Made by a program: the position numbers and the translations under genes. This document shows positions 39,312 to 49,053 of a stretch of DNA of 64,000 nucleotides, one piece after another (within the stretch, counting starts at the first letter, position 1; every line of letters starts with the position of its first letter). Under the pieces are notes generated by a model. It had not been told where the DNA came from, made no database searches, and saw only the letters and a program-made list of their open reading frames with translations. The stretch comes from Stutzerimonas degradans. Lineage in GTDB: Bacteria; Pseudomonadota; Gammaproteobacteria; Pseudomonadales; Pseudomonadaceae. Location of the stretch: the NCBI RefSeq assembly GCF_024448505.1, contig NZ_JAMOHV010000005.1:186001-250000 (forward strand), written 5' to 3'.

Positions 39312-42300
39312 ATGGAAGTACGTTACTGGGAAGGAGGCCTGCTGCGGCATGAGGTCGAAGCTATCGAGAGCATGCGTAAGGCCTTCAAGGGCGAGCCTGA
39401 ACTAGAACAACCTGGTACGGTCGCTCCAACGGGTGGTAAGTCTCTGGCTCAGCAGCTCAGTAATCTGTCTCTGAAAGGCAAAGGGGCCGATCATCCTTCT
39501 GGTATGTGGCCCTGGAAGGGGTATGCAGGGTTTCGTTTTGCGGACTCGCGCGGAAAAGAAGGCGAGTTCGATCTCGTCGTTGTGACCCATAAAAACGTCA
39601 TCATCGTCGAGCTAAAGCATTGGAATGGTGTTATCACCAGCCATGGTGGCAAGTGGTACCAGAATGGTGATGAGCGTGATCGCTCACCAATCTCGGTTAC
39701 TCAGAATAAAGTCTTTCTACTCAAAAAAAAGCTCAATGCAGTTAGGCAGAAATTCCCGAAGGGGATTGTGCCAAATATAAAATTTTGTGTGGTCTTGAGC
39801 GGTAAGTGTACGTTTGATCAGCTACCTGACAATGAGCGCGAGCATGTAATGCATCTCGATGACTTCTTGAAGCTGGCCAACGAGCGTCAATTTAATAATA
39901 AGTTTCGCCCGCATCCCGAGGCGGCAGGTCTGAATCAATATTTTGATGTGTTTGATGAGCTGCTCAATCAGGGAAGTGTCAAGCCGAAGGAACTCATGGT
40001 TGATGGGTTTCGAGCGCAGGGGGAGCCGATTTTCAAGCATCCCGGGGAGGTTTATGTTGAGTACGAGGCTGCAAACGAAAATAACAAGGCCGATCGTGCT
40101 CTTTTACGTTTGTGGGACTTCAATAAGCTCGATGATGTAGATGCCAAAACCCCAGAGGGGCGCTTCAAGATTCTTTCCAGGGAGCGAGATGTTTTGGTCT
40201 ATCTGGGGCAGCGGGATCATGAGCTGGCCAAGCGTTGTCTGCGCCCTATCAGAAACCCCTCCGTGCAGTCCGTCACTCAGGAGTTTTCTGAACTGTGCGA
40301 GCTTCCGGCAAGTCACTACCGGCTCAACGAGTTCATCAATCGGTATGCGCAGAACTTTGACGAGAGTGATCGGGTAAAGTTGGCCAAAAACTTGGTCGCG
40401 CAGTTCGCTGCCATGCACGGATTTAAGGTCGCTCACCGTGATTTGGGCGACCATAGCGTATGGTTCTCGCCATCCAGCGCCATTGCTTTGTCCAACTTCA
40501 TTGCAGCCTATCATCAGCCAGCAGGGACGGTTGGACCGCGTCGTGACCAGCTGAGTATTGGCTCTATTGCTCTTCCAGAAGATCGTACTGATGAAGGGCA
40601 CGGTGGTACGCCGTTCCATCGTGACGTTTTCGCGCTTGGACTCCTTTGCTGGCACTTGGCTCAAGCCAAGTCCTTACCTCTCAAGCTGAATGCCGATTAC
40701 ATCGATAGCATTCGGGATGACATCCTGGGTTCGGATACATGGTACGCAGGTGTTCTCGCCAAGGCGGTGGAACACAATCCATGCTCACGCTACGCCAACG
40801 CGGGTGAGCTGCTGGACGAGTTGAACCAGCTAACACCGGAAGATACAGCACAGTTTGCTTTCGATCAGTCACAACTTGAGCGTTTTTCCGCTTCAAGTGT
40901 CAGGATTTACAAAATTTACCCAGAGGATGAGGAAGTCATTGATACCCCTGAAAAGGAGGTCTATCGGTCGGGTGATTGCATTGTAAAACTATGGCCTACG
41001 ATCCATGCAGATGCTCCACAGGGGGGGCAGGGGCCTTTATTGCTCAGTTTTTTTGAAAAGATCGAGTTGCTGAAAAAAAGTGGCTACGAGTTTTTACCAG
41101 GGATAGAGCAGTTTGGGTACGAGCGGAGCGGTACTCCTTTTCTAGTTCAACAGTTTGTTGATGGCCAACACTGGAACGAATTATCACCACTGAGTTCGCG
41201 GCGAGCCGAAGAGCTGATCCGTAAGTTGATTGCTGCAGTTGAGTGCCTGCATGAGCAGCAGTTGAGTCACGGAGATCTCCATCCTGGGAATATCAAAGTC
41301 GTAGTGCCGGTTGATTGCGAGCAGTCTGCTCAGATTTACCTACTTGACCTTCCAGATCTCGCGATTTCAGGAGACGAACCTTTCAATAATCGATACAGTC
41401 CACTCGCTGAAAGTTGCACACCTTTCGAGCGTGATAATTTTGCTGTTATGCGTATGGCGGTAGAGTTACTCGGTATGGACTGGGATCAGTCAGGGGAACA
41501 TGATCTGGCTGAGCTGCGTAAGGCAATTGATGAGGAGTTACAGAGCGATTCAGGCTTCGTTGCGCTAGAGCGATTTAATGACGCTCTTAATCGCGAGTTC
41601 TGTCCGAAGCAAGTTAGGCAGATCATCTCAGTAGATGTTCGCGGAAATGACCCGCTCAATTACGCGATTTATCCTGACAATGGACGCCTTTTTGTCAGTG
41701 TCAAGCCTGATGCCAAGGATACTAAACAGGCTGTTGTTACTTTTAGTGGCGTGGGTGGAAGTTTTTCAGCTGCATATGAGAGGGCCTCGAAATCCTTTGT
41801 TAGGGGGTTTAAGCCCAGTCAGCAGGAGGCTGTGCCGCACTGGATCGAGCGTAACGCAGACTTTGAGATTGATGTCGAAATTAATGTTGCTGTTACAAAA
41901 ATTAGCAGCCTTAAAGAGCTGTCAGCCTTTATGGGGAGTAATCTGGCGTTTGATGAGCTTGTTGCCAGTATTCTAGATGCTGCCCGTGCTTCCTCAGAAA
42001 ACCAGGGGGACGAAGGTGCGCAAAACTCCACCGATTTGGCTGCTGACAGTGATACCCCAGAAGAGCATGTTCCAGAGATAAAAGTGAGGTCTATTCAGAC
42101 TAGTAAAGTCTGGAAGGCTATTATGGATACAGAGGTCGAGGGGCTGCCAACACTTGAAGTGTCGGGTGAGCCTGTCTTTAATAAAGACAAAACTGGTCTC
42201 ATGATTCCATATACAGCCAATGGGGAGATTTTAGAGTCGTTCGAGGTTGATGACAAAATTAATCTCATCAAGAAGGACGGTGAAAAGCAAATCAATATTG

Positions 42301-44366
42301 GTGAGGTAGATCTTCGCAAAAGCACAAAGTCTGCCCTGTGTTTAGTGTACTCAGGAAAAACCAGGGCTGCTATAAAGACTGATGATGTGCTCTATCTTCA
42401 AAGCAATAAGAACAGGTCCTCGCTGACTCGTCGTAAGCGGGCGATAGAGCGTATATTGGGCCGTCAATCAGTTGTAACAGGGTTGGTTGATTATTTTGAC
42501 GAAGGCTGCAGTATAGTTCCTGAGCGATTTTCTGTGCCGCCAACTGAGGAAGGTTTCGCAGTCTACCAGCGAGAGACTTCAAGTGGGCAGATTGTTGGTT
42601 TAAACGATGCGCAGAAGGATGCTTTTTCAAAGTTGATAACAAACGGGCCAGTAGGTTTTTTGCAGGGGCCGCCCGGTACCGGTAAGACTGAGTTTATTGC
42701 CGCATTCTGCCACTACCTGATAAGTGAAGAGGGGGCTAGGAATATCCTTCTTGTTAGCCAGTCGCATGAGGCTGTAAATACTGCGGCAGAGCGCATTCGT
42801 GCCCACTGCCGCAGATTGAATACCGATCTCGATGTTGTGCGTTTCAGTAACCGCGAACAGGTAGTCTCAGATGAGTTGCAGGATGTCTATTCCAAGTCGA
42901 TTGTTACCCAGCAACAATCGAGCTTTAGCGCTGAGCTAAAAAGGCGTTTGTCTCTGATGGCCCCCTCGCTTGGGGTTAGCGCCGGATTTATCGCGAGCCT
43001 GGTTGAGCTTGAGTCGAGGATTCACGGACTGGTCAAAAGCATTGAACGCCTGGATAAGGATCTGCAAGATGCTGGTGAGGGCACTCTCGAGTCCAAGCAA
43101 TTGACCGCAAGCCTGAGTCGAATGCAGGAGGATCTGCTTGAGGCGCTTGCCAATGACTATGGTATCTCTGCAGCCCCAGAGTCTACTGCTCGGAATATGC
43201 TTGAGCAGGCCTATGCCAGTGTTACCGCCAGCCATGGTGTCAGGCCGCATGAATTTAAGCGATGCATGGATCTGATCAAGCTGTCTGAGGAGTTGCTGCA
43301 ACGTATTGCCACTGATGGCGCTAATTACGATGAGTTTCTGATGCGCGCCAGAACACTGGTCTGCGGTACCTGTGTAGGCGTTGGTCTACCGCACTTGAAA
43401 CTTGCTGAAAACCGGTTTGACTGGGTCATTATCGATGAGGCTGCACGTTCTTCACCCAGCGAGCTGGCGATTGCCATGCAGGTGGGAAGCCGAATTCTGT
43501 TGGTAGGGGATCATCGGCAGCTTCCCCCAACCTATGCAGACGAGCATCTCAAGGCCATCGCCCGTGATTTGGGACTGCATAGTCAGTCAGACGAGTTTCG
43601 GCGGATCATGCGTAGCGATTTCGAGCGCGCTTTTGAGTCTGCTTATGGCCGAGGTGTCAGTGCCACACTGAAGGTTCAGTACCGTATGCAACCACCGATC
43701 GGGGATCTAGTTTCGGAGGTTTTCTACGGTGGTGAGCTAATGACTGGTGCGCGGCCTGTGCCGGAATGCTTTTCGAATGCCCCAAATGTTATCGGTTCAA
43801 TCGTAACTTGGCTGGATACGGGCGTTCTCGGGAAACAAGCTAATCACTCGGAGCAGCAAGGCAGTACGAGCTTGGTAAACCATGCAGAGGCAAACTCCAT
43901 AATAAGGATGCTCAAAGATATCGAAAGCGACATGGAATTCAGCTCAGCATTAGTTGAGGAAATGACAGAAACTATGGAGCCTCCTATTGGGATCATCTGC
44001 ATGTATTCTGAGCAGAAGAAATTGGTTCGTAAAAAATTTGCCGAGAAGACATGGTCGGAAGATTTCAAAAAATTGGTCAAGATTGACACTGTTGATAGTT
44101 ACCAAGGAAAAGAAAATCGCATTGTCATTGTTTCTCTGACGCGATCCTCTGCAGACCTTGCTCCAGGATTCTTGCGGTTGCCGAATCGAATAAATGTGGC
44201 AATGTCCCGAGCCATGGATCGTTTGGTTATTGTCGGTGACATGAGTATGTGGGCAGGGCGGAACGCGGACCTGCCGTTGGGTAGGGTTGCCACTTATATT
44301 CAAGAGCGTCAGGATGGTGAGCGCTACAGGATCACGTCGGTAGTAAATGCAAAAGGAGCTGCATGA
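39312..44366 (+). CDS. NERD-pseudokinase-kinase-SF1 helicase fusion protein
   Basis: A 1684-residue protein. A NERD domain (GEFDLVVVTHKNVIIVELKH, about residue 83) comes first. A degenerate kinase fold follows (HRDLGDHS near 375, SNF in place of DFG). A second kinase-like domain has HGDLHPGN near 653 and LLDLPDL. The C-terminal third is a COG1112-type superfamily 1 helicase: motif I QGPPGTGKTEF near 1119, DEAA near 1374, GDHRQLPPTY, and VDSYQGKENRIVIVSLTR. I recall a kinase-helicase fusion from type I Mokosh (MkoA), but the NERD-double-kinase front resembles PglW. Start: ATG 39312 after GGAG. It overlaps the next gene by ATGA. Confidence 0.8.
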   Translation: MEVRYWEGGLLRHEVEAIESMRKAFKGEPELEQPGTVAPTGGKSLAQQLSNLSLKGKGADHPSGMWPWKGYAGFRFADSRGKEGEFDLVVVTHKNVIIVELKHWNGVITSHGGKWYQNGDERDRSPISVTQNKVFLLKKKLNAVRQKFPKGIVPNIKFCVVLSGKCTFDQLPDNEREHVMHLDDFLKLANERQFNNKFRPHPEAAGLNQYFDVFDELLNQGSVKPKELMVDGFRAQGEPIFKHPGEVYVEYEAANENNKADRALLRLWDFNKLDDVDAKTPEGRFKILSRERDVLVYLGQRDHELAKRCLRPIRNPSVQSVTQEFSELCELPASHYRLNEFINRYAQNFDESDRVKLAKNLVAQFAAMHGFKVAHRDLGDHSVWFSPSSAIALSNFIAAYHQPAGTVGPRRDQLSIGSIALPEDRTDEGHGGTPFHRDVFALGLLCWHLAQAKSLPLKLNADYIDSIRDDILGSDTWYAGVLAKAVEHNPCSRYANAGELLDELNQLTPEDTAQFAFDQSQLERFSASSVRIYKIYPEDEEVIDTPEKEVYRSGDCIVKLWPTIHADAPQGGQGPLLLSFFEKIELLKKSGYEFLPGIEQFGYERSGTPFLVQQFVDGQHWNELSPLSSRRAEELIRKLIAAVECLHEQQLSHGDLHPGNIKVVVPVDCEQSAQIYLLDLPDLAISGDEPFNNRYSPLAESCTPFERDNFAVMRMAVELLGMDWDQSGEHDLAELRKAIDEELQSDSGFVALERFNDALNREFCPKQVRQIISVDVRGNDPLNYAIYPDNGRLFVSVKPDAKDTKQAVVTFSGVGGSFSAAYERASKSFVRGFKPSQQEAVPHWIERNADFEIDVEINVAVTKISSLKELSAFMGSNLAFDELVASILDAARASSENQGDEGAQNSTDLAADSDTPEEHVPEIKVRSIQTSKVWKAIMDTEVEGLPTLEVSGEPVFNKDKTGLMIPYTANGEILESFEVDDKINLIKKDGEKQINIGEVDLRKSTKSALCLVYSGKTRAAIKTDDVLYLQSNKNRSSLTRRKRAIERILGRQSVVTGLVDYFDEGCSIVPERFSVPPTEEGFAVYQRETSSGQIVGLNDAQKDAFSKLITNGPVGFLQGPPGTGKTEFIAAFCHYLISEEGARNILLVSQSHEAVNTAAERIRAHCRRLNTDLDVVRFSNREQVVSDELQDVYSKSIVTQQQSSFSAELKRRLSLMAPSLGVSAGFIASLVELESRIHGLVKSIERLDKDLQDAGEGTLESKQLTASLSRMQEDLLEALANDYGISAAPESTARNMLEQAYASVTASHGVRPHEFKRCMDLIKLSEELLQRIATDGANYDEFLMRARTLVCGTCVGVGLPHLKLAENRFDWVIIDEAARSSPSELAIAMQVGSRILLVGDHRQLPPTYADEHLKAIARDLGLHSQSDEFRRIMRSDFERAFESAYGRGVSATLKVQYRMQPPIGDLVSEVFYGGELMTGARPVPECFSNAPNVIGSIVTWLDTGVLGKQANHSEQQGSTSLVNHAEANSIIRMLKDIESDMEFSSALVEEMTETMEPPIGIICMYSEQKKLVRKKFAEKTWSEDFKKLVKIDTVDSYQGKENRIVIVSLTRSSADLAPGFLRLPNRINVAMSRAMDRLVIVGDMSMWAGRNADLPLGRVATYIQERQDGERYRITSVVNAKGAA

Positions 44367-45802
44367 TGGCTGGTGAAGCTTTGGTTTTGTTTGAAGTTGA
44401 TATCTGTGTGCCAGCGCAGCAGTTCAGAATTGAGTATTCTCTGATTGAGAAGGGGGGGCTTCCATTCGTTTCTGAGTTCTTGCTGCGTTTGTTGAAAGTC
44501 TCTCCTTTGATGTCGGCTGATATAGCTAGATACTTCGGTTTCACTTCGAAAGAGTTGAGTACGGCACTGACACCCTTTTTCCAGAAGGGCGAGGTTTCTG
44601 TCCAGCCAGATGGGCGGATTGGTCTTTCAGAAAAAGGGCTTCGACTTTTCTCAGGAAATGAAGACTCTCCCAGCGTCAGGTCTAGGCATGAGTATCGGCG
44701 ATCATTCACCTTTGACTTGCTAACGTTCTCCTACCTTGGAGGGAAGGTTTCATCTGCAAGTACAAAACGAGCAGTTCTCCTGGATGCAGGTGTTGAGGTA
44801 AGGGCTGTTTCACAGGAAAGGGCGGTCGGTGCATTTCAGAATAATTTGCACGAAATATTTCGTCGCGGTGATTTGACTGGACAGGATCAGCAAGATTCTG
44901 TCCCGGAGTTGTACAAGATAAGCGACGTGAGGAAGAGCTCAGATGTGTGTTTTCTTGTTGAAGAGGCGTTGTGCCTTGATGCTGATAGTCTCGATTTAAG
45001 TTTTGAGGTGAAAAAGGGAATAGCCGAGGAAGAAGAGTATTTTGAGCGCCGTGCAGCTATGCTGCATAGCCTTAATGGGCGCGACAATGTTGATGATGTT
45101 GTTCGATTGGCAGATAGGTTAGGCGATTCAGAAACGATTGATACTCTTTCGAGTGGATGGATGGATTTCAGAGGGGTTGCTCAACGTGCATTGTCGTTTG
45201 GTTTGGATGAGCGCCGTGGCGATGTAAGAATCTATGGCTCTTTACAGCTGAATAGAAATTGGGATCAGGTGTGCTCCCTATTGAAAAAGCACCATGAGAA
45301 AACTTCTGATTCTGAGCGTGAGGTTGCCACAAGACTTACCTGGCTCGCGCCATGCTCCCATGGGTTGTGGGGTAAAAGCTCTCGCCATGGTCAAGCTTTA
45401 AGTAAGTTCGTTGAGTTTGCGGGTTTGAAAAGCAAGCGAAACGACAGGCATGCTTTTGAGGTGGAGATTCTGATTCCCCTGTCGTCTAGCAAAGATTGGC
45501 AGTCGAAAAAGGCTGCTAATAACGATTGCGCAGAAGCGAAAGAGTATTTGCACGGTTTTGTTGAGTCTGAAACCTTGGCGCCTCTAGAGGTCTTTATGCT
45601 GAGCGGCTGCTTTGCAGTAGTTATCTATCATCTTGTGGTGCCTGACCGTTACCCTGTGCCAATTCCGTTTGGATATATCACTGAGGATCCAGCTCGCGTG
45701 AGGAATGTTGAGGGGCTAGTTAGGTCTATTCTTGATGAGTACAGTTCTGAAAATAAGCCAAGATACTTGGGGAGGTTGGCTGACCTGAACGGCAACAAGT
45801 AG
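44363..45802 (+). CDS. Unknown partner of the kinase-helicase, winged-helix N terminus
   Basis: A 479-residue protein of unknown function. Residues about 40-95 look like a winged helix (LLKVSPLMSADIARYFGFTS ... VSVQPDGRIGLSEKGLRL). The rest has no motif I recognise. The segment WLAPCSHGLWGKSSRHGQ (about residue 330) is rich in His and Lys, but a canonical HxKxxxxD PLD motif is absent, which speaks against a standard MkoB. It starts inside the stop of the fusion gene (ATGATG; AAAAGGAG upstream; 44366 is the alternative start), so the pair is translationally coupled. Confidence 0.7.
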   Translation: MMAGEALVLFEVDICVPAQQFRIEYSLIEKGGLPFVSEFLLRLLKVSPLMSADIARYFGFTSKELSTALTPFFQKGEVSVQPDGRIGLSEKGLRLFSGNEDSPSVRSRHEYRRSFTFDLLTFSYLGGKVSSASTKRAVLLDAGVEVRAVSQERAVGAFQNNLHEIFRRGDLTGQDQQDSVPELYKISDVRKSSDVCFLVEEALCLDADSLDLSFEVKKGIAEEEEYFERRAAMLHSLNGRDNVDDVVRLADRLGDSETIDTLSSGWMDFRGVAQRALSFGLDERRGDVRIYGSLQLNRNWDQVCSLLKKHHEKTSDSEREVATRLTWLAPCSHGLWGKSSRHGQALSKFVEFAGLKSKRNDRHAFEVEILIPLSSSKDWQSKKAANNDCAEAKEYLHGFVESETLAPLEVFMLSGCFAVVIYHLVVPDRYPVPIPFGYITEDPARVRNVEGLVRSILDEYSSENKPRYLGRLADLNGNK

Positions 45803-45895
45803 AGGTGCTTTATTCGTCCCCGATGCTTAGGGAAATCCTGAAGAAGACTTCCCGTTTCTGGTGAAATAGCCGATCCCGTTGCCTGAGTTTCCCGA

Positions 45896-46688
45896 TGAAG
45901 CAAATGACCTTTGCAGACGCCGAGTACGCCGGCAAGCGCAAGCAGACCCGTAACGAGTTGTTCCTGATCGAGATGGATCAGGTGGTGCCGTGGAGGGGTT
46001 TGGTTGCCCTGATCGAGCCGCACTACCCCAAGGGTGAAGGGGCCGTCCAGCGTATCCGCTGATGGCGATGCTGCGTGTACATCTGATGCAGAACTGGTTC
46101 GGCTACAGCGATCCGGCGATGGAGGAGGCGCTGTACGAGACCACGTTCTTACGCCAGTTTGCCGGGCTGAACCTGGAGCGTATTCCCGACGAAACCACCA
46201 TCCTCAACTTCCGTCGCTTGCTGGAGAAACATGAGCTGGCAGCCGGCATCCTCGGCGTAATCAATGGCTACCTGGGGGATCGCGGCCTGTCGCTGCGCCA
46301 GGGCACTATCGTCGATGCCACGCTGATCCATGCACCCAGTTCGACCAAGAACCAGGACGGCAAGCGCGACCCGGAGATGCACCAGACCAAGAAGGGCAAC
46401 CAGTACTACTTCGGCATGAAGGCCCACATCGGTGTGGATGACGAGTCGGGGCTGGTGCACAGCGTGGCGGGCGCGCCGGACAGCGTGGCCTGTGCTGACG
46501 CGGGATACATTGGAGTGGAGAAGCGCCCCGAGGGTGAAGGGCGCGAGGTCATCTGGCAGATCGCAGCCCCGAGCAGCAGCTACACGCATTTGAGCAAACG
46601 CAGTGCCCTTTACAAGGCCGAGCGCAAGATCAAGAACAGCCAAGGCGCAGACACGATCCAAAGTCGAGCATCCGTTCAGGGTGATTAA
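45896..46688 (+). pseudogene. IS5-type transposase remnant
   Basis: Two frames together spell an IS5-type transposase: MKQMTFADAEYAGKRKQTRN, then HLMQNWFGYSDPAMEEALYE, DETTILNFRRLLEKHEL, IVDATLIHAPSSTKN and HQTKKGNQYYFGMKAHIGVDD. A missing G in the run at 46039-46042 breaks the frame. About 20 codons are missing near 46480 (GAPDSVACADAGY in place of the usual longer stretch). The C terminus frameshifts and is lost after 46680. The catalytic set is incomplete, so it is dead. The left end may start near 45825; no right inverted repeat was found. Confidence 0.85.
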
Positions 46689-46763
46689 GCAGCAGCACCT
46701 GCGACACCGTCTGTCGCCTGCTTCGATTAGCTTGACTGCACCAATTGGTTACGAGCGTTCGAG

Positions 46764-46973
46764 ATGCCAAGACAACCCCACCCCTTTACCTTCATGTGCA
46801 CCCGTTGCTCCTGGACAAAAACTACTATCCCGCTAAGTGATGCGCTTGTCATAGGGCGCGACTGGTTCACCCAGTGTCCTAAGTGTGGAAGCGAGTCGCT
46901 GAAGCACGTACCTGCTTCGCAGCGGGAGATACTAAAGGCCCGGCTCGAGCAGTTCTTCCGGTTGCATTCGTGA
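46764..46973 (+). CDS. Small zinc-ribbon protein
   Basis: A 69-residue protein with CTRCSW and CPKCGSE, two CxxC pairs 25 residues apart, suggesting a zinc ribbon. It lies between the IS remnant and the WYL gene, on the cargo strand. No helpful homologue comes to mind. The start at 46764 lacks an obvious ribosome site and MCTRCSW (46794) is a possible alternative. Confidence 0.5.
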   Translation: MPRQPHPFTFMCTRCSWTKTTIPLSDALVIGRDWFTQCPKCGSESLKHVPASQREILKARLEQFFRLHS

Positions 46974-47220
46974 AGTGAGGGTGGCTGAGCGCCTGCTGAG
47001 GTTGCGTTTAGCTCTTCTCGGGCTTGCTTCGCCCGGTATGGCGTTACAGCGCAACCAACGAGGCGTGCTGGAGCTGGCCCCCCACGGCGTATGAGCTCGA
47101 GACTTGATGCGTTTCCTTAGCTGCTGCACTTGTGTGATGGCGCTGTGATATCGGGGCTTGATACGATTGCTATTATTTGACGCTGCGATTCTGGCGCGCA
47201 AGCAGACCTTAAGGATTTCT

Positions 47221-48258
47221 ATGTCTGAAGCGAAGGATACGCTACTCCGGCTTTTCGCTCTGCTACGGTTGATTCCAACCGAGCCTCGACGGATTGCTAC
47301 GCCTACCTTGTTAGAGAAATTAAGGGACCGTGGCTTCTCTGTCACGCTCCGGTCAATTCAGCGCGACCTGCATCGACTCTCTACACCGTTCTCTCTGCAA
47401 TGCGACGACAGCGAGACGCCTTTTCGCTGGAGCTTCACTCGCAATGCGCCGCTGAACCTCTTGGAGATGGATACGCCAACCGCATTGGCGCTTTATTTGT
47501 CCGAAAGCCATCTTGCGACGCTTCTTCCCCAAGGTGTGATTGATCAGTTGCGCCCGCAGTTTCACAGAGCACGCAACTACCTCGACGGTCTGGGTCGGAA
47601 CGGTCTGGCGGACTGGGCGCGTCGTGTACGGGCATTGCCCAACGGCAAAACGCTGTTGCCGGCACAGCTGGTACCTGGCGTATGGGGAATCGTGTCTGAG
47701 GCGCTATTGACGCAGAGACAGCTTCAAATTGGCTATTGCAGCCGCAGCAAGGAGGCGCTGACGAGTCTCCGAATATATCCAGCAGGCCTAGTTTCCCGTC
47801 ACTCTATCAGCTACCTGCTGGGTTCCGTCGAGGGCTACGGTGATCTCCGCCAATTTGCGCTTCACCGTATTCACCAAGCCGAAATCCTCAACCTCGCTGC
47901 CGATCGTCATCAAGACTTCGATGTTGACCGATACATCGCGAGTGGCGTTTTCAATTTACGCGAGGGCGATGAGCAGGTCGAACTCATTGCCGATGTCCAC
48001 CCTCAGCTCGCCGCCCTGCTGAGAGAGACGCCGTTGAGCTGTGAGCAAACTATTAGCGTGCGCTCCGGTAGTGATTGGCCACGGCTCGTCGCACATGTGC
48101 CACTGGATAGGGAAACGCTTTGGTGGATTTTCGGGCTGAACGACCAGATTCACGTACATGCGCCCCAAGTCTGGGTGGACGAAATAAGGCAGCGACTTGA
48201 GTCTCTGCGCAAGATGTACCGAACGACCGAAAGCGGGACCGATACGCCGCTGCGTTAG
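47221..48258 (+). CDS. WYL-domain transcriptional regulator
   Basis: A 345-residue protein. The N-terminal winged helix (about residues 8-65; LLRLIPTEPRRIATPTLLEK) is followed by a WYL domain (about 145-235; LQIGYCSRSKEALTSLRIYP and LLGSVEGYGDLRQFALHRI) and a WCX-type C-terminal domain. BrxR/CapW repressors of defence islands have this layout. ATG 47221 with AAGGA upstream fits; the longer frame is rejected. It precedes the dynamin operon by about 190 bases and may repress it. Confidence 0.85.
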   Translation: MSEAKDTLLRLFALLRLIPTEPRRIATPTLLEKLRDRGFSVTLRSIQRDLHRLSTPFSLQCDDSETPFRWSFTRNAPLNLLEMDTPTALALYLSESHLATLLPQGVIDQLRPQFHRARNYLDGLGRNGLADWARRVRALPNGKTLLPAQLVPGVWGIVSEALLTQRQLQIGYCSRSKEALTSLRIYPAGLVSRHSISYLLGSVEGYGDLRQFALHRIHQAEILNLAADRHQDFDVDRYIASGVFNLREGDEQVELIADVHPQLAALLRETPLSCEQTISVRSGSDWPRLVAHVPLDRETLWWIFGLNDQIHVHAPQVWVDEIRQRLESLRKMYRTTESGTDTPLR

Positions 48259-48272
48259 GTTTTGCTGCGGAA

Positions 48273-48296
48273 AGACTTGAACTGATCTACAAGTCT
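48273..48296 (+). repeat. Inverted repeat upstream of the dynamin operon
   Basis: AGACTTG and CAAGTCT, ten bases apart, lie 15 bases after the WYL gene and about 160 before the first dynamin gene. A dimer operator for the WYL protein is possible. Confidence 0.35.
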
Positions 48297-48452
48297 CAAG
48301 AACGAGCGAAACATGCCGAATCTTGAGTCTGAAAGCATTTTTCGAGGCCGCTTCAGCTCTTCTTTCCAAGGCTGATCGACTTTTTGTACAGAGCCTAGAG
48401 CACCCTAATCGCCCGGCTAGACCGCTGCGCAATTTAATTAGAGAGCATGATA

Positions 48453-49052
48453 ATGACCAGCACCGCCGAAAATTTCAGCCGCTTATATAGCGATGTGTCC
48501 CAGAGCATAGCCAATGCCATGGCGGACATTGCTGAGCTAAAGGTGGACCATAAAGACGGCCAGCAACAACTGAGCAACATGATGCTCAGACTTCGTGGAA
48601 TACAGGAAGGGTTCGATCAGGAATTGGAGTTTCTTGAAGAGCATGCTGAATGGGACAGATTCACCATGGCGTTCTTTGGTGAAACAAACGCGGGCAAGAG
48701 CACGATCATCGAATCGCTTCGGATCCTGTTCAAGGAGGAGTCACGCCGGAAGCTTTTGGAGGAGAACGATCAAAACCTCGCTTCCTTCGAGTGCGCGCTG
48801 CTTGAACACATTGAAAGGGTGCGTGCCGGACTGAACAAAGTTTACGCCGAGCACGCCGCCGAGATTGCATCCATTCGCGAGAGCACAAGGCAGCTTTCCG
48901 CGATTGTTCAAGATGAGGCGGAGGCTCGCCTGAAGATTGCTCGGGAAGATATGAGCGCAAGAGTCAGGCGAATGCTGGCGCTCGCTGCGGCGGCAGGTCT
49001 CGCAGCTGGAGCAGGCGCTTATGCAATCTTCAGCATGCTGATCGGGGGTTGA
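48453..49052 (+). CDS. Dynamin-like G-domain N-terminal part (LeoB/LeoC-like)
   Basis: A 199-residue protein. The G1 motif FFGETNAGKSTIIE at about residue 75 binds GTP, but no G3 or G4 follows; the rest is a coiled coil (about residues 105-175) and a C-terminal membrane helix (LALAAAAGLAAGAGAYAIF). The next gene supplies G3, so the two together make one GTPase, as reported for LeoB+LeoC of enterotoxigenic E. coli. ATG 48453 has GAGAG seven bases upstream; 48447 is the alternative. It ends one base before the next start codon. Confidence 0.75.
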   Translation: MTSTAENFSRLYSDVSQSIANAMADIAELKVDHKDGQQQLSNMMLRLRGIQEGFDQELEFLEEHAEWDRFTMAFFGETNAGKSTIIESLRILFKEESRRKLLEENDQNLASFECALLEHIERVRAGLNKVYAEHAAEIASIRESTRQLSAIVQDEAEARLKIAREDMSARVRRMLALAAAAGLAAGAGAYAIFSMLIGG

Positions 49053-49053
49053 G

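Noticed and set aside
44363..45802. A standard PLD nuclease (MkoB) beside the kinase-helicase
   Set aside because: I could not find an HxKxxxxD motif, so I left the gene as unknown.
46603..46836. A 77-residue frame at the IS remnant's right side
   Set aside because: Its first part is the frameshifted transposase C terminus (KVEHPFRVIK) and the rest is unrelated sequence.
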